Positions 32,184 through 43,400 of a stretch of DNA of 64,000 nt are shown here, piece after piece. The notes under the pieces were generated by a model. It did not search any database. It was given only the letters and a program-made list of their open reading frames with translations, and was not told the DNA's origin. The first letter of the stretch is position 1. The number at the start of each line of letters is the position of its first letter. The translations under genes were made by a program, and so were the position numbers. Origin of the DNA: JAGXLC01 sp964585385 (GTDB taxonomy: Bacteria; Bacteroidota; Bacteroidia; Bacteroidales; UBA12077); contig CAZPDP010000017.1 in the NCBI GenBank assembly GCA_964585385.1, positions 1 to 64,000 of the forward strand. The letters are read 5' to 3'.

Positions 32184-34658
32184 CTATAATTTTTCTCCGA
32201 AATAAATTCTGTTTGAAACTGAACGTCTTCCGTTTGTAAGTTTGATAATATAGATTCCGGATTCAATATCCGGGTGGATAATATTTTTGCCCCTATTAAG
32301 AGATACGCGATTGTTATAGACTTCTTGCCCTAGAACATTAATTATCTGTATATCAGAACCTCCGACGGCATAATGTTCATCATCCACATCAATAAATATT
32401 TTCCTGTCATGACTATAGAGGTCAATATGTTCATCCCCTTGCAATCCAGAAACATCGGTAGCGTTATTACTGAATTTCAGAACAAATCTTTCCTTTACAT
32501 CTGTTTCCTTTGACTGGAATTGGTATGAACTCTTTTCCCGTAAGTCATTTTGAATATTTTTGACCTTGTCTTCGAGGTAAACATCAACCTCTGCGTCAAA
32601 CTGCGTTAAATTGGTTGCTTTAAGAGTATATTCCCCTTCGGAAGGCAGTCTCAAACCTAATGGTACCTCATACTCAGCTCCCTCAAGGGGTTTCATTCCG
32701 TTAATTACTATTTTTCTCTCTTCGAGAAGCATGTATAACTGGGGGTAATTTTCACTGGAAAAAAACATCTTTTCGGAATCGTAGTTGTCATAATGATTGG
32801 AAGCCTCTTCAATGAAAGCAACAGCTATTTCATCAGTATACCCGTTTTTATCGGCTACCATTCTGAATACGTTGTTTCTTTGATTATTATCCTTTTTATA
32901 AAATTCATAACGCTCATGAGTTCTAACGTTATTGTTTGCTTCAAATTTTCCCCAGGACTGACCATCAATAACACGAACCCAGAATGCCTGCATGGCGGGT
33001 ATATATTTCTGTCCACCATTAACACCAGTGTTACCGTCTTTGTTATAAGTTGCAAAACTACTATCAGATCTATACCAAATTGTCGTCGAAATATTTGAGT
33101 TATTCCATCCTGTTGTATCCCAATTAATGGATGATGGATAAGGATTACCAACCAGGTTAAAACCTTCATATTCACTGGTAGATTCTCTTGTTAGCGTATC
33201 ATTTAATACCCCTGAATTCGGATCTCCTGTAAATGTAACTGTACGATTAGTTGAGGAGCCGACTGCATACCCCCTGAGAATATGCAAACTATCAGAATTG
33301 GCAGTTATTTCCCAGTATTTACTATTGGGTTCATCCCACCAAAAAACATAGTTCCCGCTTGTTTGGGGATCGAAAACCTGCGCAGTAGAATTATCAACGG
33401 GGGTGGACACATACCTCCAGTTATGATCTGTCCTGTTTGTTCCAAGGTACCTGTTAATGTATGAGATTCCTTGTATAGTCAGGGCTGACGGACTTGCATC
33501 AATCAATGAGCCGGTTCCCGTACTGCTGGATTTAATTACCATATCACCTGTCACATCCAATGTCCCATCAACAGTAAGGCTTCCCAGCGGATCAAGTGTA
33601 AGATTATTGACAGTAGCAGAAGCTTTGGTAGATTGAAGCGTAATCTCAATATCATTCGGTATTATAACATTAGTATAGCTATAGGTGTTTCCTACCTCAG
33701 TAGACCAGTTACCGCTGTTAGAAGGAGTTACTTCCAAAACCCCGGCTTTTCCTGTAAAATCTGAAAAACTTGATAAACCGCTAAATACAAGTTTGTTATT
33801 GGTATTGTCAACCCTGTCATAAAGGGTTTCCGTAGAGCCATTATATTTGGCATTAAAAATGTCTACCTCATTTCCTTCTATATCAGCATCCAGGTAATTA
33901 AAGCTAACATCATAATCGGGTGAAGTAATTCCACTTGCGCTTAAGGTCCAGTATCTTGTGATGTATTCAGATGGACTGGGATCTTCCGGGTGCTTTGAAT
34001 CTACCAGGTTTACTCCTATCCATGCTGAGGATAAACCGTTGTTGCTATTCAAAGTAAAAGTTACGGGTGAATATTCAGGTGTACCGGAGTCATCTCCTAC
34101 GGGAAATGTGAAAGATATGTTTCCACCAATATATTTTCGTAGTTGTCCGCTTCCATTTGCGATAATCATTTTATTCGCATCAAATGTTCCTGTAACAGAT
34201 GCAGATTCTCCAAGATTTAGGTTGTTTGAAGCAAGATCCACATTTCCTGTGGTCAAAATCAATTCGTAATCAATACTTGTATTTACTGCTAAAGATACTC
34301 CGGATGAATTATTGAGTTCAAGGGTTTCGAAACTGGTAGCAGTACTTCCGTCTATTGTCTGGTTTGAAGAGCCATTCAATAGAAGCTTTCCACTTCCATC
34401 TCTGTTGATAAACACTCGTGATGAACTATTATTATACCAGTTTCCGTCTAACCGAATAATCCCATCTGAATCAATTTCCGGTTCAGTTGAGTTTTGTGAG
34501 TTATTTGTGAAATCACCACCTGACACTTTAAGATATGCATCCCCTGAGATTTTCATGATAGCTCCATTATTTCTTATTCCCACCTGGGAATGAGTCTCAA
34601 AAGCAAAGAGAGTCGCTGCCAGGATAATAAAGATTTGTAAATGTTTCTTTATAGGCAT
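32184..34658 (-). CDS. T9SS-secreted surface protein
   Basis: Secreted protein of 824 residues of unknown function. It has a signal peptide (ATLFAFETHS, about 1-26). The N-terminal half is rich in short beta repeats (SGDAYLKVSGGDFTNNSQN, LLNGSSNQTIDGSTATSFE), typical of parallel beta-helix surface proteins. The last 75 or so residues are a type A T9SS sorting domain: QIINVLGQEVYNNRVSL, then GIYIIKLTNGRRSVSNRIYF. That domain is removed on export and the protein is attached to the outer surface. It precedes the sensor phosphatase and follows four giant paralogues. Confidence 0.85.
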   Translation of the reverse strand: MPIKKHLQIFIILAATLFAFETHSQVGIRNNGAIMKISGDAYLKVSGGDFTNNSQNSTEPEIDSDGIIRLDGNWYNNSSSRVFINRDGSGKLLLNGSSNQTIDGSTATSFETLELNNSSGVSLAVNTSIDYELILTTGNVDLASNNLNLGESASVTGTFDANKMIIANGSGQLRKYIGGNISFTFPVGDDSGTPEYSPVTFTLNSNNGLSSAWIGVNLVDSKHPEDPSPSEYITRYWTLSASGITSPDYDVSFNYLDADIEGNEVDIFNAKYNGSTETLYDRVDNTNNKLVFSGLSSFSDFTGKAGVLEVTPSNSGNWSTEVGNTYSYTNVIIPNDIEITLQSTKASATVNNLTLDPLGSLTVDGTLDVTGDMVIKSSSTGTGSLIDASPSALTIQGISYINRYLGTNRTDHNWRYVSTPVDNSTAQVFDPQTSGNYVFWWDEPNSKYWEITANSDSLHILRGYAVGSSTNRTVTFTGDPNSGVLNDTLTRESTSEYEGFNLVGNPYPSSINWDTTGWNNSNISTTIWYRSDSSFATYNKDGNTGVNGGQKYIPAMQAFWVRVIDGQSWGKFEANNNVRTHERYEFYKKDNNQRNNVFRMVADKNGYTDEIAVAFIEEASNHYDNYDSEKMFFSSENYPQLYMLLEERKIVINGMKPLEGAEYEVPLGLRLPSEGEYTLKATNLTQFDAEVDVYLEDKVKNIQNDLREKSSYQFQSKETDVKERFVLKFSNNATDVSGLQGDEHIDLYSHDRKIFIDVDDEHYAVGGSDIQIINVLGQEVYNNRVSLNRGKNIIHPDIESGIYIIKLTNGRRSVSNRIYFGEKL

Positions 34659-34874
34659 GGTACAGATTTTTACTTTATCAGATTTTTAATATTCATACAT
34701 TTCCAATCAATAGTTGAAAGAATCAACTGGTAAGTATTCAAAATGAATTATGGTTCAGATTATTCAAATCATCCCACATATTGTAATTTTAACAATTTCT
34801 CAATTTTTGGTATAAAAAACAAGATATTCATCCCTTAAAAAGTGGTTTTAACCAAATCATTTGTATTGACCATA

Positions 34875-36959
34875 TTAATTCTGTGATTGTATTAATGTTT
34901 TCAATTCATTTAATTCCTTTTCCAGTTTTTCCACTCTCTGTTCTAAAGCTTCTTTTTCCCTTTGCTGGTGCTGAACGGCTTTAATCAATACAGGTATTAA
35001 CTTTGTATAATTAAGGGTTTTAAATTCTCCTTTGGTTATTTTTTTCTTTCCTGTTTCCTGATCCATATCAACACCTTGTCCTTTCACGAGGTATGGCATA
35101 ACCTCTTCGACTTCCTGGGCAACAAGTCCATATTTAATCCCGCCATCGTTATCATATTCTTTTTTATATTGAAACTGAACTGGTCGTAATCTCATAATCT
35201 CAGGCAATCCAATATTCAGGTTGTCTATGTTTTTCTTTGTTCGTTTATCCGAAGGAGTTAAGAAATCATTAGCGACCACATCATCCCAATGTTCTCCGGT
35301 AACATTGTTCCCTATATCATAAGTAGTTGAAGAATAAGGTATAATATCTCCGTCGATACCCATATTATTGCTACCCATATTTGAAATTTCCAGCCCATTC
35401 AGACTTATTGTAGCATTGGTTCTGGCAATATCCAGATCGTAAGTTGGAGTGGTAGTTCCAATACCCACATCAGCATTAAAAGTCAGAATATTGTTATCAA
35501 ATTCACCGTAGATCAAGGCCAGACTTGAGTCACTATTGGTATTTTCAATAAAAAGTCTGTTCGATATTCCCGCTTCAGAATCTGCAGCATCATAACCAAT
35601 AATTACATTACCTGAACCTAAAGCTTCACCATTGGCAAGTTCTCCAGCTCCATAGCCAATTATAACATTATGGGATCCTTTGGTTCCCCAAAAGCCTGCT
35701 CTTCCTCCAAGGTAAACATTTTTGGTCCCTGTTGTATTATACCTGGCAACACCATGACCAATATATGTATTACTTCCACCCTCATCATTCCTGCCAGCGC
35801 TTTTACCCATATAAGTATTAAAATCGCTTGTTGAATTTTCCCCGGCATCACTGCCAATTATAGTGTTATAAATCCCAGGATTGCTGTATCCTGCACTATT
35901 ACCAATATAAATATTGTCGTGACCAATAGTATTCGAATAACCTGCAGCGGTCCCAATAAATACGTTATCATCTCCATCCCAACTACTTCCGCCTTCATTA
36001 TTAAATCCTGCATTGTTTCCTAAAAAGACATTCTCATCGCCCGAAACATTGTTTTTACCAGCCTGATTTCCGAGAAAGGTATTGTTTGTACCCGTCGTGT
36101 TGCTATAACCACTTTGATAGCCAAGAAAAATATTACTCCCTCCTGAGGTGGTAAATTTACCCGCCTGGTATCCAATAAACGAATTATAGTTTGCTGTAGT
36201 CAGTTCACTTCCACTTTCATGTCCAATAAGATAATTATCTTTTGTGAGATCCATAAATCGGTTAGTTGTCGATTTATTGGCAGTTCTTCCACTTACGGCA
36301 AATCCCCCAACTTGTCCTTTCGATGATTCAGTCACATAAATCCGCGTACTGTCCTTGTTTGTTGTAAAGATATGCTCAGTATTTCCTTTGTTGGCAGATC
36401 GTCCGCTTACTGCAAATCCACCTACTTTACCTTTGCTGCTGGTATCTTTTACTACAATATGGGTACTATCCGGTGTAACTTTTAATATGCTTTGTTTCGT
36501 GGCCTTATTCGCGCTCCTTCCGCTAACTGCAAATCCACCAACATTGCCCTTTGATTCTTCAGAAACAACTACTTCCACACCATCATTATAAACAGCAAAA
36601 ACAGTGTCTCCATTCGAATTGGTGACATGGAAGAGCGCCTTATCCGGGTCGGATGAAGAGCTAACTGAAGAAAGACTAAGCCATTCATCTTGTTCATAAT
36701 AGAAAAAAGTCTGATAGTTCATATCATAAACAAGCAACCCTTCAGCCGGGCTGGATATTGAGAGTCGCTGGGAGGTTGTCATTCTGGGCACTAGCATACC
36801 TTTGCCTGAAGACTGAACATCAAGCATTGCCGAACTCTTAGCCTCATAAGAACTGCTGTCTGTAACAGCAATATTCTGGGAATATACTTTGTTTACTAAA
36901 ATGATCAGGCTAAGAGCCAGTAGAATGGTCAAAGAAAATAAAAAAGTTCTGGTTTTCAT
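34875..36959 (-). CDS. Repeat-rich surface protein A, S74 chaperone domain
   Basis: First of four tandem paralogues by position; 694 residues. It has a signal peptide (LSLIILVNKVYSQ), then a DSSSYEAKSSAMLDVQSS segment seen in tail-fibre-like proteins. Three GGFAVSGR modules follow (SKG-x-VGGFAVSGR, about 38 residues apart), then 12 repeats of 16 residues with the pattern NxFxGxxAG. A spacer leads to a C-terminal S74 (endosialidase-type) chaperone domain starting at Ser570-Asp571 (SDKRTKKNI, then YGLVAQEVEEVMP). A coiled coil ends the chain. In the S74 family the chaperone trimerises the fibre and cuts itself off before the Ser-Asp. An adhesin or fibre role is inferred. Confidence 0.85.
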   Translation of the reverse strand: MKTRTFLFSLTILLALSLIILVNKVYSQNIAVTDSSSYEAKSSAMLDVQSSGKGMLVPRMTTSQRLSISSPAEGLLVYDMNYQTFFYYEQDEWLSLSSVSSSSDPDKALFHVTNSNGDTVFAVYNDGVEVVVSEESKGNVGGFAVSGRSANKATKQSILKVTPDSTHIVVKDTSSKGKVGGFAVSGRSANKGNTEHIFTTNKDSTRIYVTESSKGQVGGFAVSGRTANKSTTNRFMDLTKDNYLIGHESGSELTTANYNSFIGYQAGKFTTSGGSNIFLGYQSGYSNTTGTNNTFLGNQAGKNNVSGDENVFLGNNAGFNNEGGSSWDGDDNVFIGTAAGYSNTIGHDNIYIGNSAGYSNPGIYNTIIGSDAGENSTSDFNTYMGKSAGRNDEGGSNTYIGHGVARYNTTGTKNVYLGGRAGFWGTKGSHNVIIGYGAGELANGEALGSGNVIIGYDAADSEAGISNRLFIENTNSDSSLALIYGEFDNNILTFNADVGIGTTTPTYDLDIARTNATISLNGLEISNMGSNNMGIDGDIIPYSSTTYDIGNNVTGEHWDDVVANDFLTPSDKRTKKNIDNLNIGLPEIMRLRPVQFQYKKEYDNDGGIKYGLVAQEVEEVMPYLVKGQGVDMDQETGKKKITKGEFKTLNYTKLIPVLIKAVQHQQREKEALEQRVEKLEKELNELKTLIQSQN

Positions 36960-37278
36960 GGCGTTTTTGTTTAAAGTAACATCCTGAAAACCCTGATGTT
37001 TAATGAATAAGCTAATTTAGAATTTGACAATGAATGTCTTTTATTTAAAATATGAATGGTCTGTTTGTGAATAGATTACTCTTATTTTTCGAACGTAACC
37101 CTATTTAAAACAAAAAGGCTGTCTCAAAAGTAAAAAAATGTGTTCATGCAAAGAACGCTGAATAAACGCTAAACCCGCAAAGTATTATGGTTCGTTAAAT
37201 TAAACTTTGCGGGCCTTTGCTTGGAATACATTAAAGCATCTTTTGAGACAGCATCTGTTAAAGCCACTAACTCACAAA
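36960..37278. other. Intergenic region with a MITE-like element
   Basis: The 319-base gap between paralogues A and B holds the inverted-repeat element at 37117-37253 described separately. Nothing else is evident apart from promoter-like AT-rich sequence near 36960-37020. Confidence 0.5.
37117..37253. mobile_element. MITE-like inverted-repeat element
   Basis: GCTGTCTCAAAAG (37118-37130) is repeated inverted as CTTTTGAGACAGC (37240-37252). A second inner inverted pair CCCGCAAAGT/ACTTTGCGGG sits at 37174-37183 and 37204-37213. The terminal sequence resembles ends of insertion sequences common in Bacteroidota. No transposase frame is present, so it would be non-autonomous; a target-site duplication was not evident. 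It also lies 26 bases past the stop of paralogue B and could act as a transcription barrier. Confidence 0.55.
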
Positions 37279-40275
37279 TCATTCTTTATTTTCGAGCCTG
37301 GATATGCGTTCTTCCAGTTCTTTAATCAGTTTGTTTTGTTTTTCTATAAGTTTCTGCTGTTCCTGAATGGCCTTTATAGCAACAATGCCAAATTCCTGGT
37401 AATCAAGACCCAGTGTTCCGTCTTCAGATTCTTTCACCAATTCAGGAAAATATTTCTTCACATCCTGTGCAATGAAACCGATTTCTTTTTTGCTTTCTGC
37501 TGATGCATGCTTCAATCGGTATCGTACAGGCTTGAGATTCATTACATCAGTTAGTACGGATTTCTGGTAATCTGAGATATCCTTTTTGAAACGAATATCA
37601 GAAACTGCCGTATAGCTTCCATCTGCCTCATCCCAGTGACCAACTTTCGTACCGTTATAATACATATTCAAATCATTTGCACCTATTTCCCAGGACCAAG
37701 TATCTGTATCACCGTCATTTTCAATGGCAAATCCTTCTTCATCGGCCCCTGCTTGTTTAATATGCAAATTGGCAGTGGGTGTTCCGGTATTAATACCTAA
37801 TCTGTTGTTATCAAACTGGCCGTAAATCAGGGGTGAAGATGTGCTGGTATTATCAATATAAAGTCTGTCACTATTTGTTTCATTCAATCCTGCACGATAA
37901 CCAATAAACACATTCTTTGATGCTGAACCACTCTCGTTACCTGCCTGAGAGCCCAGGTAAACATTATACGATCCTGTTATCGGGTTTGAGGATGTAAAAG
38001 GTTGAGCTCCTACAATAACATTTTCAGTTGCAGAAGCTGATTTATAACCGGCAAACCATCCGAGATATGTGTTTTTGTCACCGGTCAATTCAACAAAAGG
38101 ACTATCATTGGAACCTCCAGCTCCACGCCCTATTGCTACGTTATCAGCACCGCTGGTAAATCCTCTTCCTGCAGCCGATCCCACAAATACATTGGTTCTG
38201 CCTGTATTGAATTTTCCCGCCTCATATCCAACATAGGTCCCTGCCTGCCAGCTTGACAATGAATAACCAGCCTGGTAGCCTATTGCAGTGGTATAACTGG
38301 AACCTCCTGTACTATAGCCAGCCTGGTAACCAATCAGGGTATTGTAATCCCCGGTAGTATTATCGCGGCCTGCTCCTTCTCCCAAGAACACGCTAAAATC
38401 GGCGCCTGTACTTTCAAAACCAGCCGAATCTCCCACCATTACATTATTTTTACCAACATCCAGTTTATAACCGGACTGATTTCCAATTAACACATTATTC
38501 GAACCACTGGTAAGACTGTAACCTGATAAATAACCCAGTGCAGTATTTTTACTACCCGTGGTGGTCTCAGCATTCTGTCCATAACCTGAACGATATCCAA
38601 TAAAAGTATTGTAGATTCCTTCTCTCATATTATAACCGGTTTCATAACCGATATAGGTATTATAACTCGGATCAGCTGTAGTTTGATAACCTGCCCTGTA
38701 TCCACTGTTATAGCCGAGATAGGTGTTGAATTCTCCTGTACTGTTGTAGAAACCACTGAAATAGCCAATATTTATATTGTTGGAAGCTGTAGTATTATAA
38801 CGACCAGCCAGATATCCAATCATAACATTCCGGTTACCTGTTGTGTTGGCATAACCACTGAAGTTTCCAATAAAAACATTATTGCCTCCTTTAGTATTGT
38901 TATAGCCTGAGCCGTATCCGGAAAAAACATTATTACTTCCTTCTGTATTTGACCGGCCAGATTGATATCCGAAAAAGCTATTATACAAACCGGTTGTATT
39001 ATCCAGACCACTTTGATGACCAATAAAATAATTTTCCTTGGTAAGATCCATGAATTTAACTGCTGTACCTTTTGTTGCACTCCGGCCGCTTACGGCAAAA
39101 CCGCCCACATCACTCTTAGCATCCTGAGTAACATAAACACGGGTACTGTCTTTTGAAGTTAAAAAAATATTTTCAGATTCGGCCTTATTCGCTGTCCTGC
39201 CACTCACGGCAAAGCCTCCAACCTTTCCTTTCGCAGTAGATTCAGGTAAATAAAATCTTGTGCTGTCCGGGGTTACTCTCATTACTTCATATTCAGAAGC
39301 TTTGTTAGCGGTTCTTCCACTTACAGCAAAGCCTCCCACATTGCCTTTTGAACTGCTATTTACATAAACCTTGGCCCCATCTGGAAAAACAGCAAATACG
39401 ATATTTCCATCCTTATCTTTTACAGAAAATAGTGTGTCTTTCTCTGTAAAGGTACTATCTCCCATCACTTCCAGTTTCGACCTGGGGTTGGTGCTTCCCA
39501 CACCAACATTCTTACCCAGATATACGATGTTGTCATTTTTCAGCTTCCATTGACTGGAGTCATAAGGCAATACGACTTCATTACCGTCTGAAATACTCAG
39601 TGTGTCATTCTTATAGCTTATCGTTTGATTATCCAGGTATGGCGACAAATCTATTTCGGTAGGATTTCCATTCAAAGTAATTGTCAGTGTATTTCCTGAA
39701 AGGTTCAGGTCCTGAATCTCGTTTTCAGGATCGGCATCTGCATCCGTGCTGTCCAGATAAGGAGTAAGATCAATTTGTGCCGAATTATCGTTTAGAGTGA
39801 TTGTTAAGGTATCATTTTCCAATGTGAGATTTTGAATCTCATTTTCCGGGTCGGCATCCGCATCATCTTTATCTGTTACAGTTTGCGCATGCATTGCATA
39901 GGGAACGGATAATAATGGACTGGTGCCCATAACCGAGTAATCCGAACCCCCTTGCTCATCCAGCTCAACCTTTAAAAAGTAGGTGTCATCTTCCCATTCT
40001 ATAGCGGAAAAATCTCCGCTTAACTGACTACCACCTCCAATCTGAAGGTTAACTAATCCGAAATTATTGGTTGTGACCTGATGTTCCTCAGAATATAACG
40101 CATTCCCATCTGTACTGCCTTTTAAAACGGAAATCCGGAAAGATACTTCCTTATTTTCAAGCACATTCCCTGAATTATCACGTACGACAGCCTGGTATTG
40201 AAATGTTTCCGGTGTTTGAGCAAATAAAACAACACTAGTCGCAAGTAAAATAAGTGTAAATACAAACCTTTTCAT
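37279..40275 (-). CDS. Repeat-rich surface protein B, S74 chaperone domain
   Basis: 998 residues from the ATG at 40275, chosen because it gives a signal peptide (MKRFVFTLILLATSVVLFAQ) matching that of paralogue C; an ATG nine codons upstream is possible. Next comes an N-terminal domain shared with C (FQYQAVVRDNSGNVL, SVPYAMHAQTVTDKDDAD) with repeated DLSPYLD segments, three GGFAVSGR modules, and 21 repeats of the 16-residue NxFxGxxAG unit. The S74 chaperone domain is the last 107 residues (SDIRFKKDI, IGFIAQDVKKYFPELV), ending in a coiled coil (KLIEKQNKLIKELEERI). A cell-surface fibre is expected; the ligand is unknown. Tandem with A and C. Confidence 0.85.
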   Translation of the reverse strand: MKRFVFTLILLATSVVLFAQTPETFQYQAVVRDNSGNVLENKEVSFRISVLKGSTDGNALYSEEHQVTTNNFGLVNLQIGGGSQLSGDFSAIEWEDDTYFLKVELDEQGGSDYSVMGTSPLLSVPYAMHAQTVTDKDDADADPENEIQNLTLENDTLTITLNDNSAQIDLTPYLDSTDADADPENEIQDLNLSGNTLTITLNGNPTEIDLSPYLDNQTISYKNDTLSISDGNEVVLPYDSSQWKLKNDNIVYLGKNVGVGSTNPRSKLEVMGDSTFTEKDTLFSVKDKDGNIVFAVFPDGAKVYVNSSSKGNVGGFAVSGRTANKASEYEVMRVTPDSTRFYLPESTAKGKVGGFAVSGRTANKAESENIFLTSKDSTRVYVTQDAKSDVGGFAVSGRSATKGTAVKFMDLTKENYFIGHQSGLDNTTGLYNSFFGYQSGRSNTEGSNNVFSGYGSGYNNTKGGNNVFIGNFSGYANTTGNRNVMIGYLAGRYNTTASNNINIGYFSGFYNSTGEFNTYLGYNSGYRAGYQTTADPSYNTYIGYETGYNMREGIYNTFIGYRSGYGQNAETTTGSKNTALGYLSGYSLTSGSNNVLIGNQSGYKLDVGKNNVMVGDSAGFESTGADFSVFLGEGAGRDNTTGDYNTLIGYQAGYSTGGSSYTTAIGYQAGYSLSSWQAGTYVGYEAGKFNTGRTNVFVGSAAGRGFTSGADNVAIGRGAGGSNDSPFVELTGDKNTYLGWFAGYKSASATENVIVGAQPFTSSNPITGSYNVYLGSQAGNESGSASKNVFIGYRAGLNETNSDRLYIDNTSTSSPLIYGQFDNNRLGINTGTPTANLHIKQAGADEEGFAIENDGDTDTWSWEIGANDLNMYYNGTKVGHWDEADGSYTAVSDIRFKKDISDYQKSVLTDVMNLKPVRYRLKHASAESKKEIGFIAQDVKKYFPELVKESEDGTLGLDYQEFGIVAIKAIQEQQKLIEKQNKLIKELEERISRLENKE

Positions 40276-40359
40276 AATTTTATGTTTTTTGTTAATTTTC
40301 ATTATTGGTATAACATTTCAAGATATGGAAAATCTATATATGAATCAATTAAAATTATA

Positions 40360-40389
40360 AAGGAGTCCATTACAGCGGATGGACTCCTT
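40360..40389 (-). terminator. Terminator of paralogue C
   Basis: AAGGAGTCCAT (40360-40370) pairs with ATGGACTCCTT (40379-40389); the minus strand continues ATAATTTTAATTG. It lies 36 bases after the stop of paralogue C and upstream of paralogue B. Confidence 0.65.
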
Positions 40390-40424
40390 CGCCGATAAGA
40401 TTCTAAATAATACAAGGAATTGTT

Positions 40425-43400
40425 TTATTTGTTAAGTCTTTTCAAGAGCGTTTTTATTTCATTCAGACTTTCCTTCAATTCGTTATTCTCCTTTTTTAGC
40501 ATTTCTATCTGAGCTTGTTGTTCCTTCACAGATTCAACAAGAATAGGTGTAATCTTTGAATAATCTATGGTTTTATAACCGTCTTTATTTTCAGAAACTA
40601 ACTCAGGAACCACCTTCTCAACATCCTGGGCTATCAGCCCAATTTGTCTTTTTTCTGAGGGAATAAAATCTCTAAAAGTCTTGGGATTCCACTTAAAATA
40701 GACAGGATTCAGTCTGTTTACAATTTCAATAGCATTTATCAAAGGTTTAATACTTTCTTTATAACGAATATCAGAACACGCGCCAATCGTTCCTGTATAA
40801 CATAAATCCCCGTTGATTTGCACCAATTTATTGCCAACAGAAAAATCTCCGTAAATTAAAGGGCTGGAGGTACTGGAATTATCGATATATAACAAATCAG
40901 AACCTGTTTCATTATATCCGGCCTGGTAACCCAGAAAAACATTTCCGCTGCCTGTTGCATTATTCATACCTGCCTGGCGGCCAATCAGAACATTATTGCT
41001 ACCCTCGGTTTTTGCAGATGCTCCGGCATAGCCAATTACAATATTTGAAGCACCCTTGGAATTTTCGCCTCCTGCTCCGGCTCCTCCAATATATACATTT
41101 TGACCACCTGTTGTGTTTTCAAAACCTGCCCTTGCCCCAATAAACACATTGTGCTGTCCATCAGAGTTGTTGTATCCGGCTTCCCTTCCCACAAAAACAT
41201 TGCTGTAACCGTCTGCATTATTAAATCCGGTCTGAAAACCGATAAAAACATTCATACCGCGTTCCGTATTTGAATATCCGGCGTTCCGGCCAATAAAAAC
41301 GTTCTGAGTGCCAGTAGTACTGGAATATCCTGCCCGGTCGCCCAGGAACACATTATCAGTACCAGTTGTATTAGAAAACCCGGAACTGGTTCCTACAAAA
41401 ACATTGTCATTACCAGTGGTATTAGAATAACCGGCATTATAACCCATAAAAGCATTTTCGCTTCCGGAACTGTTATATTTACCAGCCTGATAACCCAGAA
41501 AAATATTGTTATTTGCAGTATTATCAGTTCCTGCAAAATACCCCAGGAAAACATTATTTGAACCGGACTGATTATCATATCCGGTCTGGTTTCCAATAAA
41601 AACATTGCTTGTCCCTGTACTGTTTTTATAACCACTCTGGTTTCCGATGAAAACATTGCTTTCGCCGGTGGTTAGTCCATAACCACTTAAATAACCCATA
41701 GCAATGTTTTTGGTACCATCTGAAATCTGATACCCACTCCTGTATCCGATAAAAACATTCAGGTCAGCTCCTGTACCAGAATAACCAGCTCTTTCGCCAA
41801 TATATACATTGTAAAATCCCTCTGTATTGCTATATCCAACAAAGCTTCCAATAAACGTATTCCCATTACCCAATGTATTATTTATACCGGAAGAATATCC
41901 CACAAACGTATTGGTGTTTCCGGCAGTATTGGCATATCCGCTGTAACTTCCCATAAAACTGTTGCCGCTTCCGGACGTGTTGCTGTAACCTGCCTGGTAC
42001 CCAAGGAAGGAATTGTAATTTCCGCTCCTGTTGTTAAACCCGGTTTGGTATCCAAGAAACAGGTTACCACTTCCACCTTCTGTTTTATAACCACTCTGAT
42101 ACCCAATGAACGAGTTATAATTACCAGAACCAAGAAGATAACCGCTGTTAAATCCTAAGGTTGAATTATATATTCCGGTAGTAACATTCTGACCACTTTC
42201 ATGGCCGATAAAGTAATTCGTTGCAGTTAAATCCAGGAATCTCCCTGAACCTGATTTATTAGCGCTTCTGCCACTTACAGCAAAGCCGCCAACATTGCCT
42301 TTTGATATTGTATCTGAAACATAAATTCTTGTACTATCCGGAGTGGAAAGCAAAATATCTTCAACAGTGCCCTTCGATACGGTGCGTCCACTAACAGCAA
42401 ATCCACCTACATCACCTTTGGCAGGTTGATTCATAAATACTTTTGTACTCGTGGGAGCTACATATAAATAATTCTCATCACCCGATTTTGTAGCGCTCCT
42501 GCCGCTAACAGCAAAACCACCAACATTGCCTTTTGATGCAGTATCTGAAACGTATATCCTTGTGCTGTCCGGTGTAATCTTTATAAGATCATATTCAAGA
42601 GACTTATTGGCAGCTCGTCCGCTTACCGCAAAACCGCCCACATTTCCTTTAGAAGTGTTATTCACGTACACTTTTGCCCCATCAGGAAAAACAGCAAAGA
42701 CAATGTTGCCATCTTTATCTTTTACTGAAAATAAGGTGTCCAGTTCAGTAAAAGAATCATCCGCTTTCACTTCCAGTTTTGATCTGGGATATTTACTGCC
42801 AATACCCACATTACCATCTGTAAATACCAGATCGCCGTTACTTTTGCTCCAGTAGGCCGAATCATTTGTCAGAGCGATCGAATTGCCCCCTGAGATACTG
42901 AGCGTATCATTGTAATATTCAAGGGTTTGCTGGTCTGTGTTGTCAAGGTATGGAGTTAAATCGATTGGAGTGGGACTCCCATTCAGTGTGATTGTCAGAA
43001 TATTATTCTCAAGAAGAAGGTCCTGGTAATTGTTTACCGTGTCAGGTAAGGTTACTGTATTTCCATTGCTTAAGGTAAGCTCATGCCCCTGTACAGATAA
43101 GGTCTGGTTGTCCGTGTTATCCAGGTAAGGACTCAGATCAATTTCAGTGGGTGTTCCATTCAGTGTAATAGTCAATGTATTTCCTGAAATACTCAGGTCC
43201 TGTATCTCATTTTCCGGATCGGAATCCGCATCATCTTTATCCGTTACCGATTTGGCGTGCAATGCATAAGGAACTGATAAAAGCTGAGAGGTTCCCATTT
43301 CAGAATAGTCAGAACCACCGGTTTCATCCAGCTCTACTCTAAGAAAATAGGTATTATCTCCCCATGAGATGGATGAGAGGTTTCCATTTTCCTGAGATCC

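Noticed and set aside
37900..43000. CRISPR-like or satellite-like regular repeats
   Set aside because: The regular pattern is coding: 48-base units encode the 16-residue fibre repeats in an open frame. There are no identical direct repeats with unique spacers.
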